From positions 27,649,818 to 27,713,817 of the forward strand of contig NC_081525.1 in assembly GCF_030273125.1 (NCBI RefSeq): DNA of 64,000 nt. The letters are read 5' to 3'. Made by a program: the position numbers and the translations under genes. Shown here one piece after another: positions 1-11,184 of the stretch. How positions within the stretch are numbered: position 1 is the stretch's first letter; every line of letters begins with the position of its first letter. This DNA comes from Centropristis striata (Eukaryota > Chordata > Actinopteri > Perciformes > Serranidae). The notes beneath the pieces are model-generated. The model was not told the origin of the DNA, searched no databases, and saw only the letters and a list, made by a program, of their open reading frames with translations.

Positions 1-186
1 TAAAGGGTTGGAAGTTATGGCAAACTTCTGCACCCTGTGACAGAGGGGCAGTGGACCACTTTGTCCAGGAGAGACAGGATTGCACCACACCTTCAATGTA
101 TAATGTAAAACACGTCTGTTTTCGGCACATTGTAAAGAACCTCCTTTGACTCCTCCTGAGAATGGCCGCCGCTGCATCGGTAGACG

Positions 187-1049
187 GCCTAGACCAGAGG
201 TAGGCAACCTGTGGCTCTGGGGCCACATGTGGCTCTGCAGGCCTTCTGCAGGCTCCCTGTGGCTGGGACAAAAAAATTATACCAAATGAAGTTTATTTTC
301 TATTCTCTTTACATTTTAATTTTCATTGATTGTTGGTGTAGGCTCAAAGCAATTTGTATTACTGAATTATAAAAATGTGTTGCTAATATACAGCATTACA
401 TTTTATGTTATTTCTACATTTTAGTCAACTAAAATGTGAACCATAGAGTAATAAAGTCTATGGCTCTGAATTTTGCCAACATCAAGCCTATTTTAGAGTT
501 TTTTCTTCAATTCCAAATCTCCTGAGATGTTTTTGGTGTCCAGCCTCTCATTTGCACTTGGGTCCTGGCTGCATTCTGATAAAATCAAATTAATAAATGC
601 CCATTTTTGTTTATGTTAATTGTTAAAGGATCCCCATTAGCTGTCACCAAAATGGGACGAGCTAGTCTTCCTGGGGTCCAAAAAAAATAACTTAACAATG
701 ATAATGTAAAAACAATGAAACATAGTAGACATCATTAAAAATCATCAGAAATTATTCAAATAAGTTTTTTAAATTCACAAGTATTACATTCATTATTAAA
801 TACAGTTCCCTACTCACACATAGCACATTAAATAGTGCATTCTCAAATGGTACTTGAAATATATTTTGCAATTCAGTTTACGTATATTCAGTACATTATG
901 ACCTTAGTAGTATTATTAGTATTATGGATGGGTTGATCTTCATAGTAAGGCTCAAAATAAGGTATGCGGCCCCATTATGATATTTTTCTTTTTTTTTGGC
1001 CAACAATGGCTCTTGAGTTAGTAAAGGTTGCCGACCCCCTGGCCGAGAT
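187..1049. mobile_element. hAT-like non-autonomous DNA transposon
   Basis: Terminal inverted repeats CAGAGGTAGGCAACCT (from 195) and, on the opposite strand, CAGGGGTCGGCAACCT (ending 1041) bound an 847-bp element. The 8-bp flanks 187-194 and 1042-1049 agree at 6 of 8 positions (GCCTAGAC / GCCGAGAT), as expected for a hAT TSD that has diverged. Both ends carry subterminal text about 'tggctct', typical of fish hAT elements. The interior is AT-rich with no transposase frame, so it depended on transposase supplied elsewhere. The two diverged TSD bases suggest an old insertion. Confidence 0.75.
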
Positions 1050-2898
1050 AGACAGTAGCTGCAAGTTTTCCAATAGATCTAAATAGATCTGTACATGTGG
1101 GAAATGTGTGTTAAGGGTGGCATATACTGTGTAAGCAGCACAGTGTAAATATCTAACCAGTGTGCTGTTTTTCCTGTCTTGTATTAGTTTTAAAAACTAA
1201 TGATGTATTTGTTAGTTTCAGTTATGTTTTGATTTTATGATGAATGATTAAAACCTGTTCAGGATTTGTACAGTGTCAATAAAAAAGGAAGATGAACACA
1301 CAAGTTTAAATGAAGGTTCATATGAAGATATAGTCATAGTAGTTTACAGTTTTCCCAGACAAAAAACATACAACAATAAAACTGCTTGTCAAGTAATTGT
1401 CCACAAATGGGAGAAAGGACTTCCATTTTCCATCTTCAATGTCTGCTATGTATTTTTACTTCGTTTTGTTTTTTTCACGCCACTATATGTGCTGCATTTT
1501 TGTTAAATAACAACAAAAGCCCTTAATATAATTGTGGGCATAATGTCTGTTGGAATTGAATGATATGTCAGTCCTGATTTCAATGAGGCATTGAGGGGGG
1601 AAATGAAACAGAGCAAAAAATGCCATATGACAGGACAGCTGTCAGGAAAGATGCTCCCTTCTCTTGTTCTTTGGTTCCTTTTTAAGTGTAGCAGGAGGTC
1701 TCTTGGAATTTGGCAACAGCAAGCTGAAGCAAAGAAGTTAGTATTTGGCCTAGAAAGTCAATTAAATTCATTCACGTGTGAATAATAATGATAACAAACT
1801 GATGGTGAAACTAAATAGCCAAACTGCCTCACCATGTTGCCATTGCCACTTTTTGGTCCCTTGTCAAGACTCTGAGTTCAGAATGATGAAATGATGAAGG
1901 AGTATTTTGTTGATCTGCCAATTGAAAAACAGGCTGTTTCTTTCCCGCTGCCCAATTTTGCAGAATTAACTGCAAAAAGTCATACACACATTAAAGCTTA
2001 TAATTAATGTCTAAGCGGGAACATGTTTTTTCCCTATTCCAACTGCTACAATGTTCTCTGCTCTTCAGCCCTGCCTCCAAAACCACTAGCTCTCACCAAA
2101 GAAGGCCTACATGGACACGCTGCTTGCGAAGTCTGTATTAGCCTTAATATACATGTACAGCCAAGAAATCTCCATATGAAGTTATTGGGAGCATATCTCC
2201 TAGGGCTCATTTTAAAAATGTTTTCTTTAACAAAAAAGGCCAAAAATTTCAGCTACGGATAAAAGTGGAGGAGCGAAGAAATCAGAAAACAGCCCTGGTC
2301 CTTTTCAGCCTTTTAATTGTTGCTTGTGGTCATTTTCAATCCAGCTGAAAACAATTAATGGTGATTGGATCGGTTCAGAGAAGTCTGAAGTGGCACTCTG
2401 GGGCCATGCTCGCCAGGGCAATCTCTGATTAAGAGACAGAACAGTCTCATTACTTCCTGGGCTGTGGCAGCAAGGAAGGGAGGAGACATGAAGTAGTTGA
2501 CAGTTAAAATGAATGCGAAAGAATCGCAATCGCTGCTGATCCAGTTGAGCATTAACACCCCGTTCTGTATCTGTTTTCAAACTTTTAGCTGCGGTTTCCC
2601 AGTCTGAAGATTCAATCACACTGATTTAAAACTACACAGCTGCTCCCAGCTCACAACATTAGACAACCACACATTATACTACTGACCCAGAGCCAAATGA
2701 TGAGGAGCAAACAAGTAAATTAGGTTTTTTCTCACACAATGAATGACGGTCACTCCCTGGTGGAAGGAGACGCAGGTTGTAGGTTTATTCAGAGACAGTT
2801 AATCTGCACCCATTGATAATGCCCCTTGCAAATGAAAAATGAACTGAGAGGTTCCAAAATAATATGTATTTGTGAGTTTAGCAGCACTGACAGACACG
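1050..2898. other. Unassigned AT-rich DNA
   Basis: No convincing exon, repeat boundary or RNA gene was seen. The stretch 2280-2620 has more balanced composition and no simple repeats, so it could be a conserved non-coding element. That is a guess which only a cross-species alignment could test. Confidence 0.3.
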
Positions 2899-2899
2899 A

Positions 2900-2933
2900 T
2901 GTGTGTGTGTGTGTGTGTGGGGGGGGGGGGGGG
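2900..2933. repeat. (TG)n followed by poly-G
   Basis: About ten TG units run directly into a 15-base G run. The same TG-to-G arrangement recurs at 3082-3120 and through the array near 4 kb. Confidence 0.95.
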
Positions 2934-3081
2934 TATTGTAGGAGTGTGTTAAAGGTAGCCTTACTATTATGTTTTTCAGTCTGACTTAAGATGTATATTG
3001 GGGAGTGAGAAACTACAGTGTTGAAGTATTTAATGTATGTTGTTGAAATATTTTAGAGTACCTGTTTGGTCTCCTTTCTTA

Positions 3082-3088
3082 TGTGTGT

Positions 3089-3119
<31 letters not shown>

Positions 3120-3120
3120 G
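3082..3120. repeat. (TG)n followed by poly-G
   Basis: Eleven TG units then about 18 G. It abuts the edge of the LTR fragment that begins here, so the G run may lie at an insertion junction. Confidence 0.95.
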
Positions 3121-3372
3121 TGATGACCCCCTCCCCCTCTGTGTGTTGTGACATGTGGCATGTTGTATTTGTCTTCCTTTGTAGGAGGGGCCACAGGTCA
3201 GGCCACTCCTCCAATTTACAGAGGCTGGAGGAGGCTGGAGAAGCACACCTGAATCCAGTCTCAATCACTGAGGCTATATAGAGGAGCTGAGGTCTCAGTT
3301 CTCCTCTCTCTCTCTCTCCTCCACAGCCACCACCTTGGTCTGTTTTAGTTGGTCTGTTTTAGTTTTAGTTAC
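3119..3372 (+). mobile_element. Truncated LTR, same family as the solo LTR at 46.6-47.2 kb
   Basis: This sequence matches the reverse complement of 46800-47158, from the LTR edge (TGATGACCCC...) through a TATA-like TATATAGAGG at 3276-3285 to a 'gtctgttttagttggtctg' motif near 3340. Homology stops after about 3370, so the 3' part of the LTR with its polyadenylation signal is missing. In the transcript sense it reads on the + strand here. The pyrimidine tract at 3300-3322 is short. The corresponding tract in the other copy has grown to more than 100 bp. Confidence 0.7.
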
Positions 3373-3811
3373 TGAAATAATTTAATGGTATTGAGATGGT
3401 ACAACTCATTTCATTGTTGGTAACAACAACGGACAAAGAATTTCAGTAAGTGTTCCTTAATTTTCACCTTAATGTCTTAAAGGAACAATAATTTTAACAA
3501 GTAGTTGCCAAATTTGTGATACAGAAAAAAAACTGCAACCGCTCTATTTTGATAAAGAGCTACTAATAAGCAGTTATTATAGCCTCAGAACTGCAACTGC
3601 AAAGTGGCAAATGATGATAAGAGATAATTTAGATAATGTACAGAATAACATAAGATCAAAAGGCTTAGTGTCTCTATCATAATGTCAAATACATGATTTG
3701 GGGGCATCATTTTTTACAAGCCAATCAAAACAGAATGGGCTGATTGTAAATAAAATGTTATTTTCCAATATTAAAGCATGTTAACACGTTCTTGTAGAAA
3801 CCCAAAATACT
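3373..3811. other. Unassigned AT-rich DNA
   Basis: Nothing recognisable lies between the LTR fragment and the minisatellite. Confidence 0.3.
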
Positions 3812-4157
3812 GGTGTGTGTGTGTGTGTGTGTGCATTGTTGGGGTGTGTGTGTGTGTGTGTGTGGGGGGGGTGTATTGTAGGTGTGTGTGTGTGTATTGT
3901 TGGGGTGTGTGTGTGTGGGGGGGTGTATTGTAGGGGTTTATGTGTGTGTGGCGTGTATTGTTGCGGTATGTATGTGTGTGTGTGGGGGTGTATTGTAGGG
4001 GTGTGTGTGTGTGGGGGGGGGTGTATTGTAGGTGTGTGTGTGTGTGGGGGGGGTGTATTGTAGGGGTGTGTGTGTGTGTGTGGGGTGTATTGCAGGGGTG
4101 TGTGTGTGGGGGGGGTGCATTGTAGGGGTGTGTGTGTATGCGTGTGTGTGTGGGGTG
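3812..4157. repeat. TG/GGGTGTATTGTAGG compound minisatellite
   Basis: About ten to twelve imperfect units of roughly 28-40 bp, each made of a (TG)n run, a G run and the spacer GTGTATTGTAGG. Spacer variants (TTGTTGG, TTGCAGG, TTGCGG) mark separate units. The long open frames in several phases here are products of the repeat, not genes. Confidence 0.9.
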
Positions 4158-4194
4158 TGCAAACATTAATTGCAAGAAGTAATTTTGTGCATTT

Positions 4195-4280
4195 TTAAGA
4201 TTTCATGCTCAAACTAAGGGCCTCTTCAAGTTAGGGTGCGGGCCGTATGTGGCCCCCGGGCCTCCAGTTGCCCATCCCTG
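4195..4280 (-). mobile_element. hAT-like terminal fragment
   Basis: Read on the minus strand the segment begins CAGGGATGGGCAACTGGAGG and continues with GGCCACATACGGCC-type text, which is a typical end of teleost hAT elements. No matching partner end was found close by, so it is one end of a truncated or minisatellite-disrupted element. Confidence 0.55.
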
Positions 4281-4311
4281 GTTTAAGAACAGAGGATGTG
4301 TGCCATGTACA

Positions 4312-4382
4312 GTCTGTAAAGCCCTTTGAGGCAAATCTGTGTTTTTGTGATTTTGGGCTATGTAAATAAATTTGACTTGACA
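4312..4382 (+). mobile_element. LINE/SINE-type 3' tail
   Basis: The text 'taaagccctttgaggcaaat ... gggctatgtaaataaatttgacttga' is the stem and short-repeat tail shared by several teleost retroposons. Only the 3' end is present, as is common after 5'-truncated retrotransposition. Family assignment is tentative. Confidence 0.5.
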
Positions 4383-4396
4383 ATCTGTTTGATCAA

Positions 4397-4947
4397 CATG
4401 GTGTCACACAAATCCGTGAAATAGCCACGGATTTGCTTAACTCAAAATCCGTGAAATAGCCACGGAATCACTCAAATTTCCGTGAAATAGCCACGGAATC
4501 ACTCAAATTTCCGTGAAACTGACACGGATTTCGCTACAATGCAAGTTAATGACAGTCATATCACGTGGCTATTCCAACATACAAAGTGATTATGTACATT
4601 CACTGAGTGAATATTTAGAAAATAAAACATATATTTCTTGCTAGAAATGTGATCAAAATCCATTTTTTTGCAGAAACTAAGTCAAAATATTGATTTTTTC
4701 ACTAAAAATTAGAGAACTGTCCGCCTTGTTTTTTGTTCTGACCGCCGGAACCTTGAAAGTCACGTGACTTGGAACAAACCAATAGGAAATAATATCCATG
4801 GAATAGCCACGGGATATGACTGTCATTAACTTGCATTGTAGCGGAATCCATGTCAGTTTCACGGAAATTTAAGTTATTCCGTGGCTATTCCACAGATTTC
4901 GAGTTAAGCGAATCCGTGGCTTTTTCACAGATTCCTGTGAGACCAGG
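4397..4947. mobile_element. Fold-back (long inverted repeat) element
   Basis: Two arms of roughly 150 bp pair with each other: CATGGTGTCACACAAATCCG at the left against the reverse complement of the segment ending at 4947. The left arm holds a tandem triplication of a unit containing TCCGTGAAATAGCCACGGA, which is itself a short inverted repeat. The inner arm edges (GCAAGTTAATGACAGTCATA / TATGACTGTCATTAACTTGC) are nearly perfect. There is no coding capacity. This is a non-autonomous DNA element of unknown superfamily. Confidence 0.8.
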
Positions 4948-6510
4948 TTCGTCTGATTTAAGGCAATGGCAGATGATTGACTGCATTAATGTAGAAGGTC
5001 TTAAAATGTGTTATCACACTTAATTTGCTGCAATGAGTTGAAAAACTGTTATGAATTTGGTCACAGGACAAGAGGACGCTCTCCCTACACTCCAGCAAGA
5101 TTCTAAAAATTCTGCCCTTTTCTATTCACCTTTCTCCAATACAGTGTACAAAGGAAAGAAAGAAGTGAGGAAAAAGCTGAAATTCAGGGACGGCCCAGAA
5201 TATGTTTGAAAAATACAAGAACATTGGCTTTGTCACAGTGTAACAGGGGTGTCATGTTTGCCAGGACAACAATAAATAAGTTATAATAGAATATTGTGAA
5301 ATATTCTCTGTGGTGATCAGATACAACAAAGCCACAGGTGAGATGAAATCAGTCTGTTGTTATAGAAACAAGGTGAACTATTCTATTTATTCCCTTTCTT
5401 TTTGCCCTTAAATTTCATCATACCATGGGCTCAGACGCACACACACACACACACACACACAAAGAATTAGTCTTCCTTTCAAAGAGGGGGCCTATGCTTT
5501 CAGCTAGTGTTTGTTTACCACAAATACTTATTTTGTCATCTTTAATTGTATAATTATTTAAGCAATTTTTTTCTGATACACAATAAAGATTCATATTTTT
5601 TGTGCTATTATTGGTCTTTTAATGACCTGCACTGAATGGTGAAGTTTGCATTTTTAAAAAAGGGTTCACTTCATCCTGTGCCAAATGTATTTTATTATAA
5701 TTATTATCATTTTCTGTTAATAACTTAAAATAACTTTCTTACATGCAGAATAGTCATACTGAAATTATTTGTGGGGGGAAAAAGAGCATACAGATGGTCA
5801 AAATCAACGTTTTTTAGGCTGCAACAACGATAGATAAATATTGTCAGCTAAACCCATTCATGTCAGACTCCTGCAGGTCTTCACTTGTCAGCTCAAATCT
5901 AACATTCACCTCCCTTTTGATGCCATAGTTTGAACCATCTGTTCAGGTATTGATCATCCTGTCTGCCTCTGAATCATCAAATCCATATGATAAGAGGCTC
6001 AGTTTGCTAAAGGTCATCAGGGTGGATGGGTATCATTTCACATACAATAGTTGATCTTTTTTTTTATGATTTTCAGAACTGTGGTCAACTTGTTTTGCCT
6101 TGCTACATTTTGTTTTAACTTTAACAACACTTAATTACAAGTAAATTGGGTTATAGTCAGATTTTAGTGACTTCAGCAGGATTTTGGACAGTGTTGCAAA
6201 ATGATTAGATTACATAACTAGGTCTTTGATAAAGAATGAAGTAACTTGAACACATATTTGTGTACAAGTCTACAGTATGTGTATGGTTTTTCCTCCTTGA
6301 CTGTAATCTTACCTTTAAGTTCACTCTTTCCTACACATTTTTCTTTTTGGAGGTGACAGTGACTCGGGCATTACTATAACAATTGTCTTCCTAATGTCAC
6401 AAGACTGCAGGCAGCAGACTTTGAAGACTGTAATTGTCCTTCAGTCTTGTTTGGCCTCACTGTTTCTTGGAGCGTTTGTTAATTACAGCGTCTCCCTGAT
6501 TCAATTTCAG
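4948..6510. other. Unassigned DNA with a short (CA)n
   Basis: Contains a (CA)n run at 5436-5460. The rest is AT-rich, with no repeat boundary or convincing exon seen. Confidence 0.3.
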
Positions 6511-6612
6511 GTACCTCTGTGTCCCCAGCAGGACAAGTGCAGACAGGAAAATGGTTTTGTGTTACCTTGTCAGCACCTTTACAGTTGGATAAATCTGAAC
6601 CAGAGAAAGCAG
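6511..6612 (+). CDS. Candidate internal exon, gene unidentified
   Basis: A 102-bp segment lies between a pyrimidine-rich acceptor (tgattcaatttcag) and a GT donor (AAAGCAG|gtacaa). In the frame starting with two bases of a split codon it reads TSVSPAGQVQTGKW, then FCVTLSAPLQLDKSEPEKA, and ends one base into the next codon. A second frame is also open, so the frame choice is an inference. Its phase fits the candidate terminal exon at 8132-8190. No family was recognised. One exon of this kind can arise by chance in a window this large, hence the low confidence. Confidence 0.35.
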
Positions 6613-6892
6613 GTACAACATGTCTTTGGCCTCTCTTAGAAGTTCAATGTTGTGAGTAAAATGTAAATGTCTAACATCAGCTAAAAATATAATAAATGGA
6701 ACATTATTTAAAGAAGACAGGGTTATTTGTTGTTTCATATCTGCATCCTGTATTCCAAACATGTTGCTACTTGTACTTTGGAGAATCAGGACATCTAGTA
6801 GAAATCTGTTTATTTTATGACAGAGGTAGAAGTATGCCGGCCACAATTATTTGCTTCCAATAATATCACGTTGTTATCAAGTGTGTGGTGTG

Positions 6893-7711
6893 TATACCGC
6901 CCTACAAAGTCTATCTGCAGTAACTACGCAAAAGGTAAAACTGAGAAAAACTGCTTTAAAATGTTTTTAATTGGCCAGCCAAATGGGTTATTGGGAGGTA
7001 AATGATATGACATTTATTTCTACATGTATTGATGATGTCATTTTTATGCTAAAAAATCATGACGGTTTATTTGACCATCAACCCCAAAAATGTAGTTACT
7101 GCACTTTGGTTTTGCATTATTATTAGAACCTTTTACAGCAATGCAAAACCAGAGTACAGGAACTACAATGTTGTCGTCTTCTTTCAGCTTTTACATTTTG
7201 TTTTCAGTGAATAAACATTTCCAAATTGATTTTGTTATAAGTGTATTTAAAAGTGTTTAACAACTCTATCCAATGATTTGTCTATTTTCGACTAATTATT
7301 ATAAAGAAATGTTATATTTTAGTCTTAATATAATTTCATCTCACTTTTTTACTTAATCACTTTGTAGATAATAATTTCCCTATCAAATAAAATTAAAATT
7401 TCTAATATCCGTGTCTTCACTATTCAACACAATGAAGAAATAAAAGGCTACACTGCTTTTGTTTTATGTTTAAATGTGTAAATATATCCAAAGCAGACCG
7501 CAGTAAGTGAAGTTACTGCAGTCTGATTTGGTTTAGAGTTGGATTTTGTAGTTACTGCAATTTTTATGTCATTATTTTTCTGAAATAAAGCACAATTGAA
7601 ATCTAAGTCTTTGACAGAGCATAAAACAGACATTAAGGAGTTCATTTTTAGTTTTAACTCAATTTCAACCAAAGACGTAGTTACTGCAGTTAGACTTAGT
7701 CGGGCAGTATA
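6893..7711. mobile_element. TATA-flanked MITE with repeated GTAGTTACTGCA motif
   Basis: The left end TATACCGCCCTACAAAGTCT pairs with the reverse complement of the right end, TATACTGCCCGACTAAGTCT. The following CTGCAGTAACTACG is identical on both sides. The arms stay similar for about 70 bp. TA flanks would suit a Tc1/mariner-type target. The motif GTAGTTACTGCA or its complement recurs inside the element (for example near 6917, 7092, 7547, 7677). No transposase frame is present. Confidence 0.7.
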
Positions 7712-8131
7712 GTCTAGTTCACTATCAATATCAGAAACTGCAAGATAAAAATCACAATATGGACAGCAGAATTTTTCTTCTGATGAAAGCAAATTAAATA
7801 TGAAGGAAACGTTTCCATAAAAACCTGCGCAGACCGCAACTTAGTTGACTTTTGAGCAGCATGTTTGTTCCACACTGTCATGCATATTTCCATAATAATC
7901 ATGTCAATTAACTGAATTGTAAGTAGATTCTGCTGGAGTCCAATTAGATTTGAGGTTTAAGGGGGATATAAAGGGCACTGAGGACTTTGTATGATGTATT
8001 ATTGAATGGAAATTAATGGCAGCTTGTTTTGTCAGCTGTTACTGGCTATCTCTTCCACCATCTGTTGTCTTTTACAGAAAGAAGGACCTTTATTTCCCTT
8101 CCTTCTCTTTGTATTTTCCTCTGCTCGTCAG
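7712..8131. other. Unassigned DNA
   Basis: No gene or repeat was recognised. A strong pyrimidine tract ending 'ttttacag' at 8079 is a second possible acceptor upstream of the candidate terminal exon. Confidence 0.3.
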
Positions 8132-8190
8132 AAGAACAGATTGAGATTGAGAGTCTTTGTACAGGGCTTATGGATTCACTTCTTTTTTAA
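8132..8190 (+). CDS. Candidate terminal exon, gene unidentified
   Basis: A very pyrimidine-rich tract (8097-8131, ending ctgctcgtcag) precedes AA|GAA CAG ATT. If joined to the exon ending at 6612, the split codon becomes GAA and the frame reads EEQIEIESLCTGLMDSLLF to a TAA at 8188-8190. The joined C-terminus is acidic and looks like real protein. No polyadenylation signal was identified with confidence downstream; AATAAA at 8310-8315 is a possibility. Product unknown. Confidence 0.35.
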
Positions 8191-8727
8191 AAAGGCTCTA
8201 TGTGAAAAGACCATACTGTATTGTGAAATGCCATCACAAGTATCAGATGTTTTAACAGTTGACCCACAGTTTTTCTTTCTGTTCTCTGATTTTGTATTTG
8301 TTTGATTGGAATAAATATAATTTGCTTTTGACTTGGAAGAAATGGATCAAGTCACATACTCCAGAGGATCCCTATTATTTAACCATTTTACTAAAGTGTA
8401 ACTAAAGATTTAGCCTTTTTTCATGAGTCATGTAGGAGGGACTGGGGTTAGTTGGTGCTCTTTGCATGAGCAGCAGATGAAAGATTGAAGTTTCAGCTCT
8501 AAATAAATCAGTAAGTTAATAATTAATATCTCTTCACTGATAAATGACCAACAAAAACAATGCGTTCATTTGGTCAGTGGTGTAAAATGTGTGCTGCTGA
8601 AAGAATTGTCCCTCATGCTAATGAAAACATGTGTGGTGTGTGCATAAGCATAAACATGCGTGCACTTAAAGGTATTGGTTTTGGGGCTTGAAAAAAATGA
8701 CTACCCTATTCCAAAAGGTCTATTTAT
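8191..8727. other. Unassigned DNA, possible 3' UTR start
   Basis: AATAAA occurs at 8310-8315, about 120 bp after the candidate stop codon. Nothing else was recognised. Confidence 0.25.
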
Positions 8728-8796
8728 CCATCCATTCATTCATTCTCCTGGCTTATCCGAACTCGGGTTGCCTGAGGCTGGAGCCAATCCCAGCTA
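8728..8796 (-). mobile_element. SINE 3' fragment, interrupted
   Basis: The text 'cattcattctcctggcttatccgaactcgggt...ccaatcccagct' matches the 3' region of the complete SINE at 28687-29036, in the same orientation. Homology stops exactly where the neighbouring MITE starts. Confidence 0.7.
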
Positions 8797-9349
8797 CACT
8801 GTAAAAAAAGTCCATAGATTTTATAGTGAAAATCTGCTAAACCATGACAGTAAAAGACCGTAAAATGATAAATGGGTTAATTCAGTACTCCACTATAAAA
8901 TACACTGGCACCGTGTTTGTAACAAAACATACTGTAATATACAAACCATCACTGTAATTTTTGCATTTATTTTTTGTAAAAAATACTTTTTATTGCTGTT
9001 AAATGTACTAAACAAGATAGAAGCACAGGTGTTTCCACCTGCAAGACATTTCTGCCTGCTGCACCTCCGCCGGTACCGATGAGCCTCTCTAACAGAAATA
9101 TAGTGTAATATTTAATGGTAAAATCTTTATGTGGCATTTATAAAGAATTTTCTTGTCAATTATATGGCAGAACAGCGTTTCTTTTGATGGAAAAACTTTT
9201 TATTTTTCATGGTAAAATATGGAATAAAATGGCAATCTTAAACGTGAAATCAACAGTGCCAATATCTTTTTACCGTAATATTAGAAAAAGTTGCACCGTG
9301 TTTATTACGGTAAAGTTCTGGCAACCACTGCTGCCTTTTTTTACCATGT
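8796..9349. mobile_element. ACACTGTAAAAAAAG-type MITE
   Basis: Left end ACACTGTAAAAAAAGTCC pairs with the reverse complement of the right end near 9330-9349 (ACATGGTAAAAAAAGG). The interior is full of 'ccgtaaaa', 'taccgtaat' and 'acggtaaa' motifs, as in a widespread teleost MITE. Beyond 9349 the text 'ttggagagaggcggcacac' resembles the SINE sequence that should follow the interrupted fragment at 8728-8796, so the element probably inserted into that SINE. The exact right border is uncertain by about 50 bp, since another TGCAGTG-type end lies at 9404. Confidence 0.6.
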
Positions 9350-9426
9350 AACATTTGGAGAGAGGCGGCACACGACTACAATTGATGGTTAAAATTTTGC
9401 AGTGTGCATTCAGCATGTTTAATGCA

Positions 9427-9606
9427 ATCTTTTGTGTTAATTGTTTTTTTTTGTGTTTTTATCTGTGTTCTTTGTAATTTCTTTGTGTGTTTTTATGTGT
9501 TTTTTGTAAAAAAAAAAAAAATGTTTAATGTTTTTGGTGAGTTTTTTGTAATTTTGTGTGTGTTTTTGTGTTTTTATGTGTGTTTTTTGTTTATTTTTTG
9601 TGTTCA
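9427..9606 (+). repeat. T-rich low-complexity (TGTGTTTTTn) tract
   Basis: Irregular units of TGTGTTTTTATGTG and T runs, with an A13 run at 9509-9521. The tryptophan-free F/V/C-rich frames here are artefacts. Confidence 0.85.
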
Positions 9607-10966
9607 AAATGTTGATCCAGTAAGTCAAAATGAAAATAATAGTCAGGTCACATAGGTGAGGTTGTGCTGAAAACAATGATACCAACACATCATGGTAAAG
9701 ATTTTTAAGTGGTTTATGCAGGCAGAATGAAAAGGAGTCCAAAACCGACAAAATAGCCCCAAACTCCAAAGGGTTAAACTACAGTGACCCACCTTTCTAG
9801 ACAGTCTTAACATGATGCCATAACTCCAGGAGCGAGAACACATCTGACCCTGATCTTTCTTCTACAATCTTTTTAAATTCTCAAATGTCACTTTCCTCAT
9901 TTACCTGCTTTGGCTAGAAAAACAATTCACAGTGGCTAACCTGTAAAAAATCCACCACAGCAATTTATGAAAGCTAGCTCAAACCATAGACCAGGGAATT
10001 GATTTTTCATTGGTCTTTAGCCTCGACGGTCATGCCATTGTTCCACAAGAAAGGGCCTGCTGGGAATTGGAGAGAAGAGTAGAGAGAAAATACCATGGAT
10101 TTGAATACTTGATAATCAAATTAAGTTTCCCAGAGTGCCATTGGAACACCTGCATAGTGCTGATAAGACAAAGAACAGATTGGGAATAGGGGAAAGAATA
10201 ATCACAAGAGAAAGGAAACCCATAAAAGCCCAAACAAGGTGGGGGATAAGCAATGAATAATGTAATGAACTTGTAACAGCTCAAAAATGATCTCTTTCTC
10301 TTTTAGTCCCCCTTTCTTTTCTTTGTCTTTTTTGTCTTTTCTTGCTCTCAATACTTCTTTAAAAAATCCTGCTGAACTCATTATATGTAACATCACAAGA
10401 GACCAGTCTTCAAAAGGATTTAACACCGAACAAAATTACTGCTATACTTCCTCGGTAGCCAGCCCACTACCAGGTCACTGAGTAGGAGTGAAACCTGTGA
10501 CGGGCAAATTGAACTTCACTTTTAAGTATTTCCTGACAAAGCTACTGTTCATAATTACAACTCATAAGAAATTTCCCCCGTCTGCAGTTCAACACCAAGC
10601 TGTTTCTCTCATCCCTGCACCAATGGGGTGATGGCACCTTCATGATTAGAAAGTCATTTCCTTGATCCTATCAAGCTTCCTTAAAATGAAAATGGTGAGA
10701 TGAAAGTAACAAATGCTTATGCTCTTCCATGCCTCTAAAATCTTTATCAGGAAAATTGGAGAATAAGTGTTGGAAAAGAAAGCTTGTGACCATACAGCAT
10801 CTGATATACATGCTATGTGTAGACAAAAAGTTTGGGCAGGAACTAGTGCTGAGTTACAAGGTACAAGGTATTCTCGTGAATATGAGATCTTACAAACACC
10901 TATACTGTACGAATTATTGCAGTTTATTTAATATAATGAAACTTTTGCACAGTCACTATTTTAAAT
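9607..10966. other. Unassigned DNA
   Basis: Read on both strands. A pyrimidine-rich stretch lies at 10290-10350, and no gene or bounded repeat was seen. Confidence 0.3.
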
Positions 10967-11085
10967 ATAGCCGTGTTTCAACTAGGGGGGGAAAGTGGCC
11001 ACCGGGAAAGTCTCAGGCCACACCCTCTCAAAAGTCCGCTCACTCTGCGTGTCTCCATTACAAGTTAGCCCCCAGAGGAATTTAG
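10967..11085 (+). repeat. Fragment of dispersed repeat R1
   Basis: The segment 'accgggaaagtctcaggcca...gtctccattacaagttagcccccagagg' is the reverse complement of 51305-51415 with few differences. Only this end of the repeat is present here. Confidence 0.75.
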
Positions 11086-11184
11086 AGAGGGATTCTAGCA
11101 CCATACGACATTGTCACTAACACTTATTGCTGCACTAATGGCTCTTATTTCACTATACCTTGATAGTTCCCCTTTTTTCCTGGA

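Noticed and set aside
3771..4175. Long open frames in several phases (Thr/His/Pro-rich or Cys/Val/Gly-rich).
   Set aside because: They are translations of the TG/G minisatellite and have no start, composition or family support.
9404..9769. Phe/Val/Cys-rich and Lys/Thr/Asn-rich frames.
   Set aside because: They are products of the T-rich TGTGTTTTT tract.
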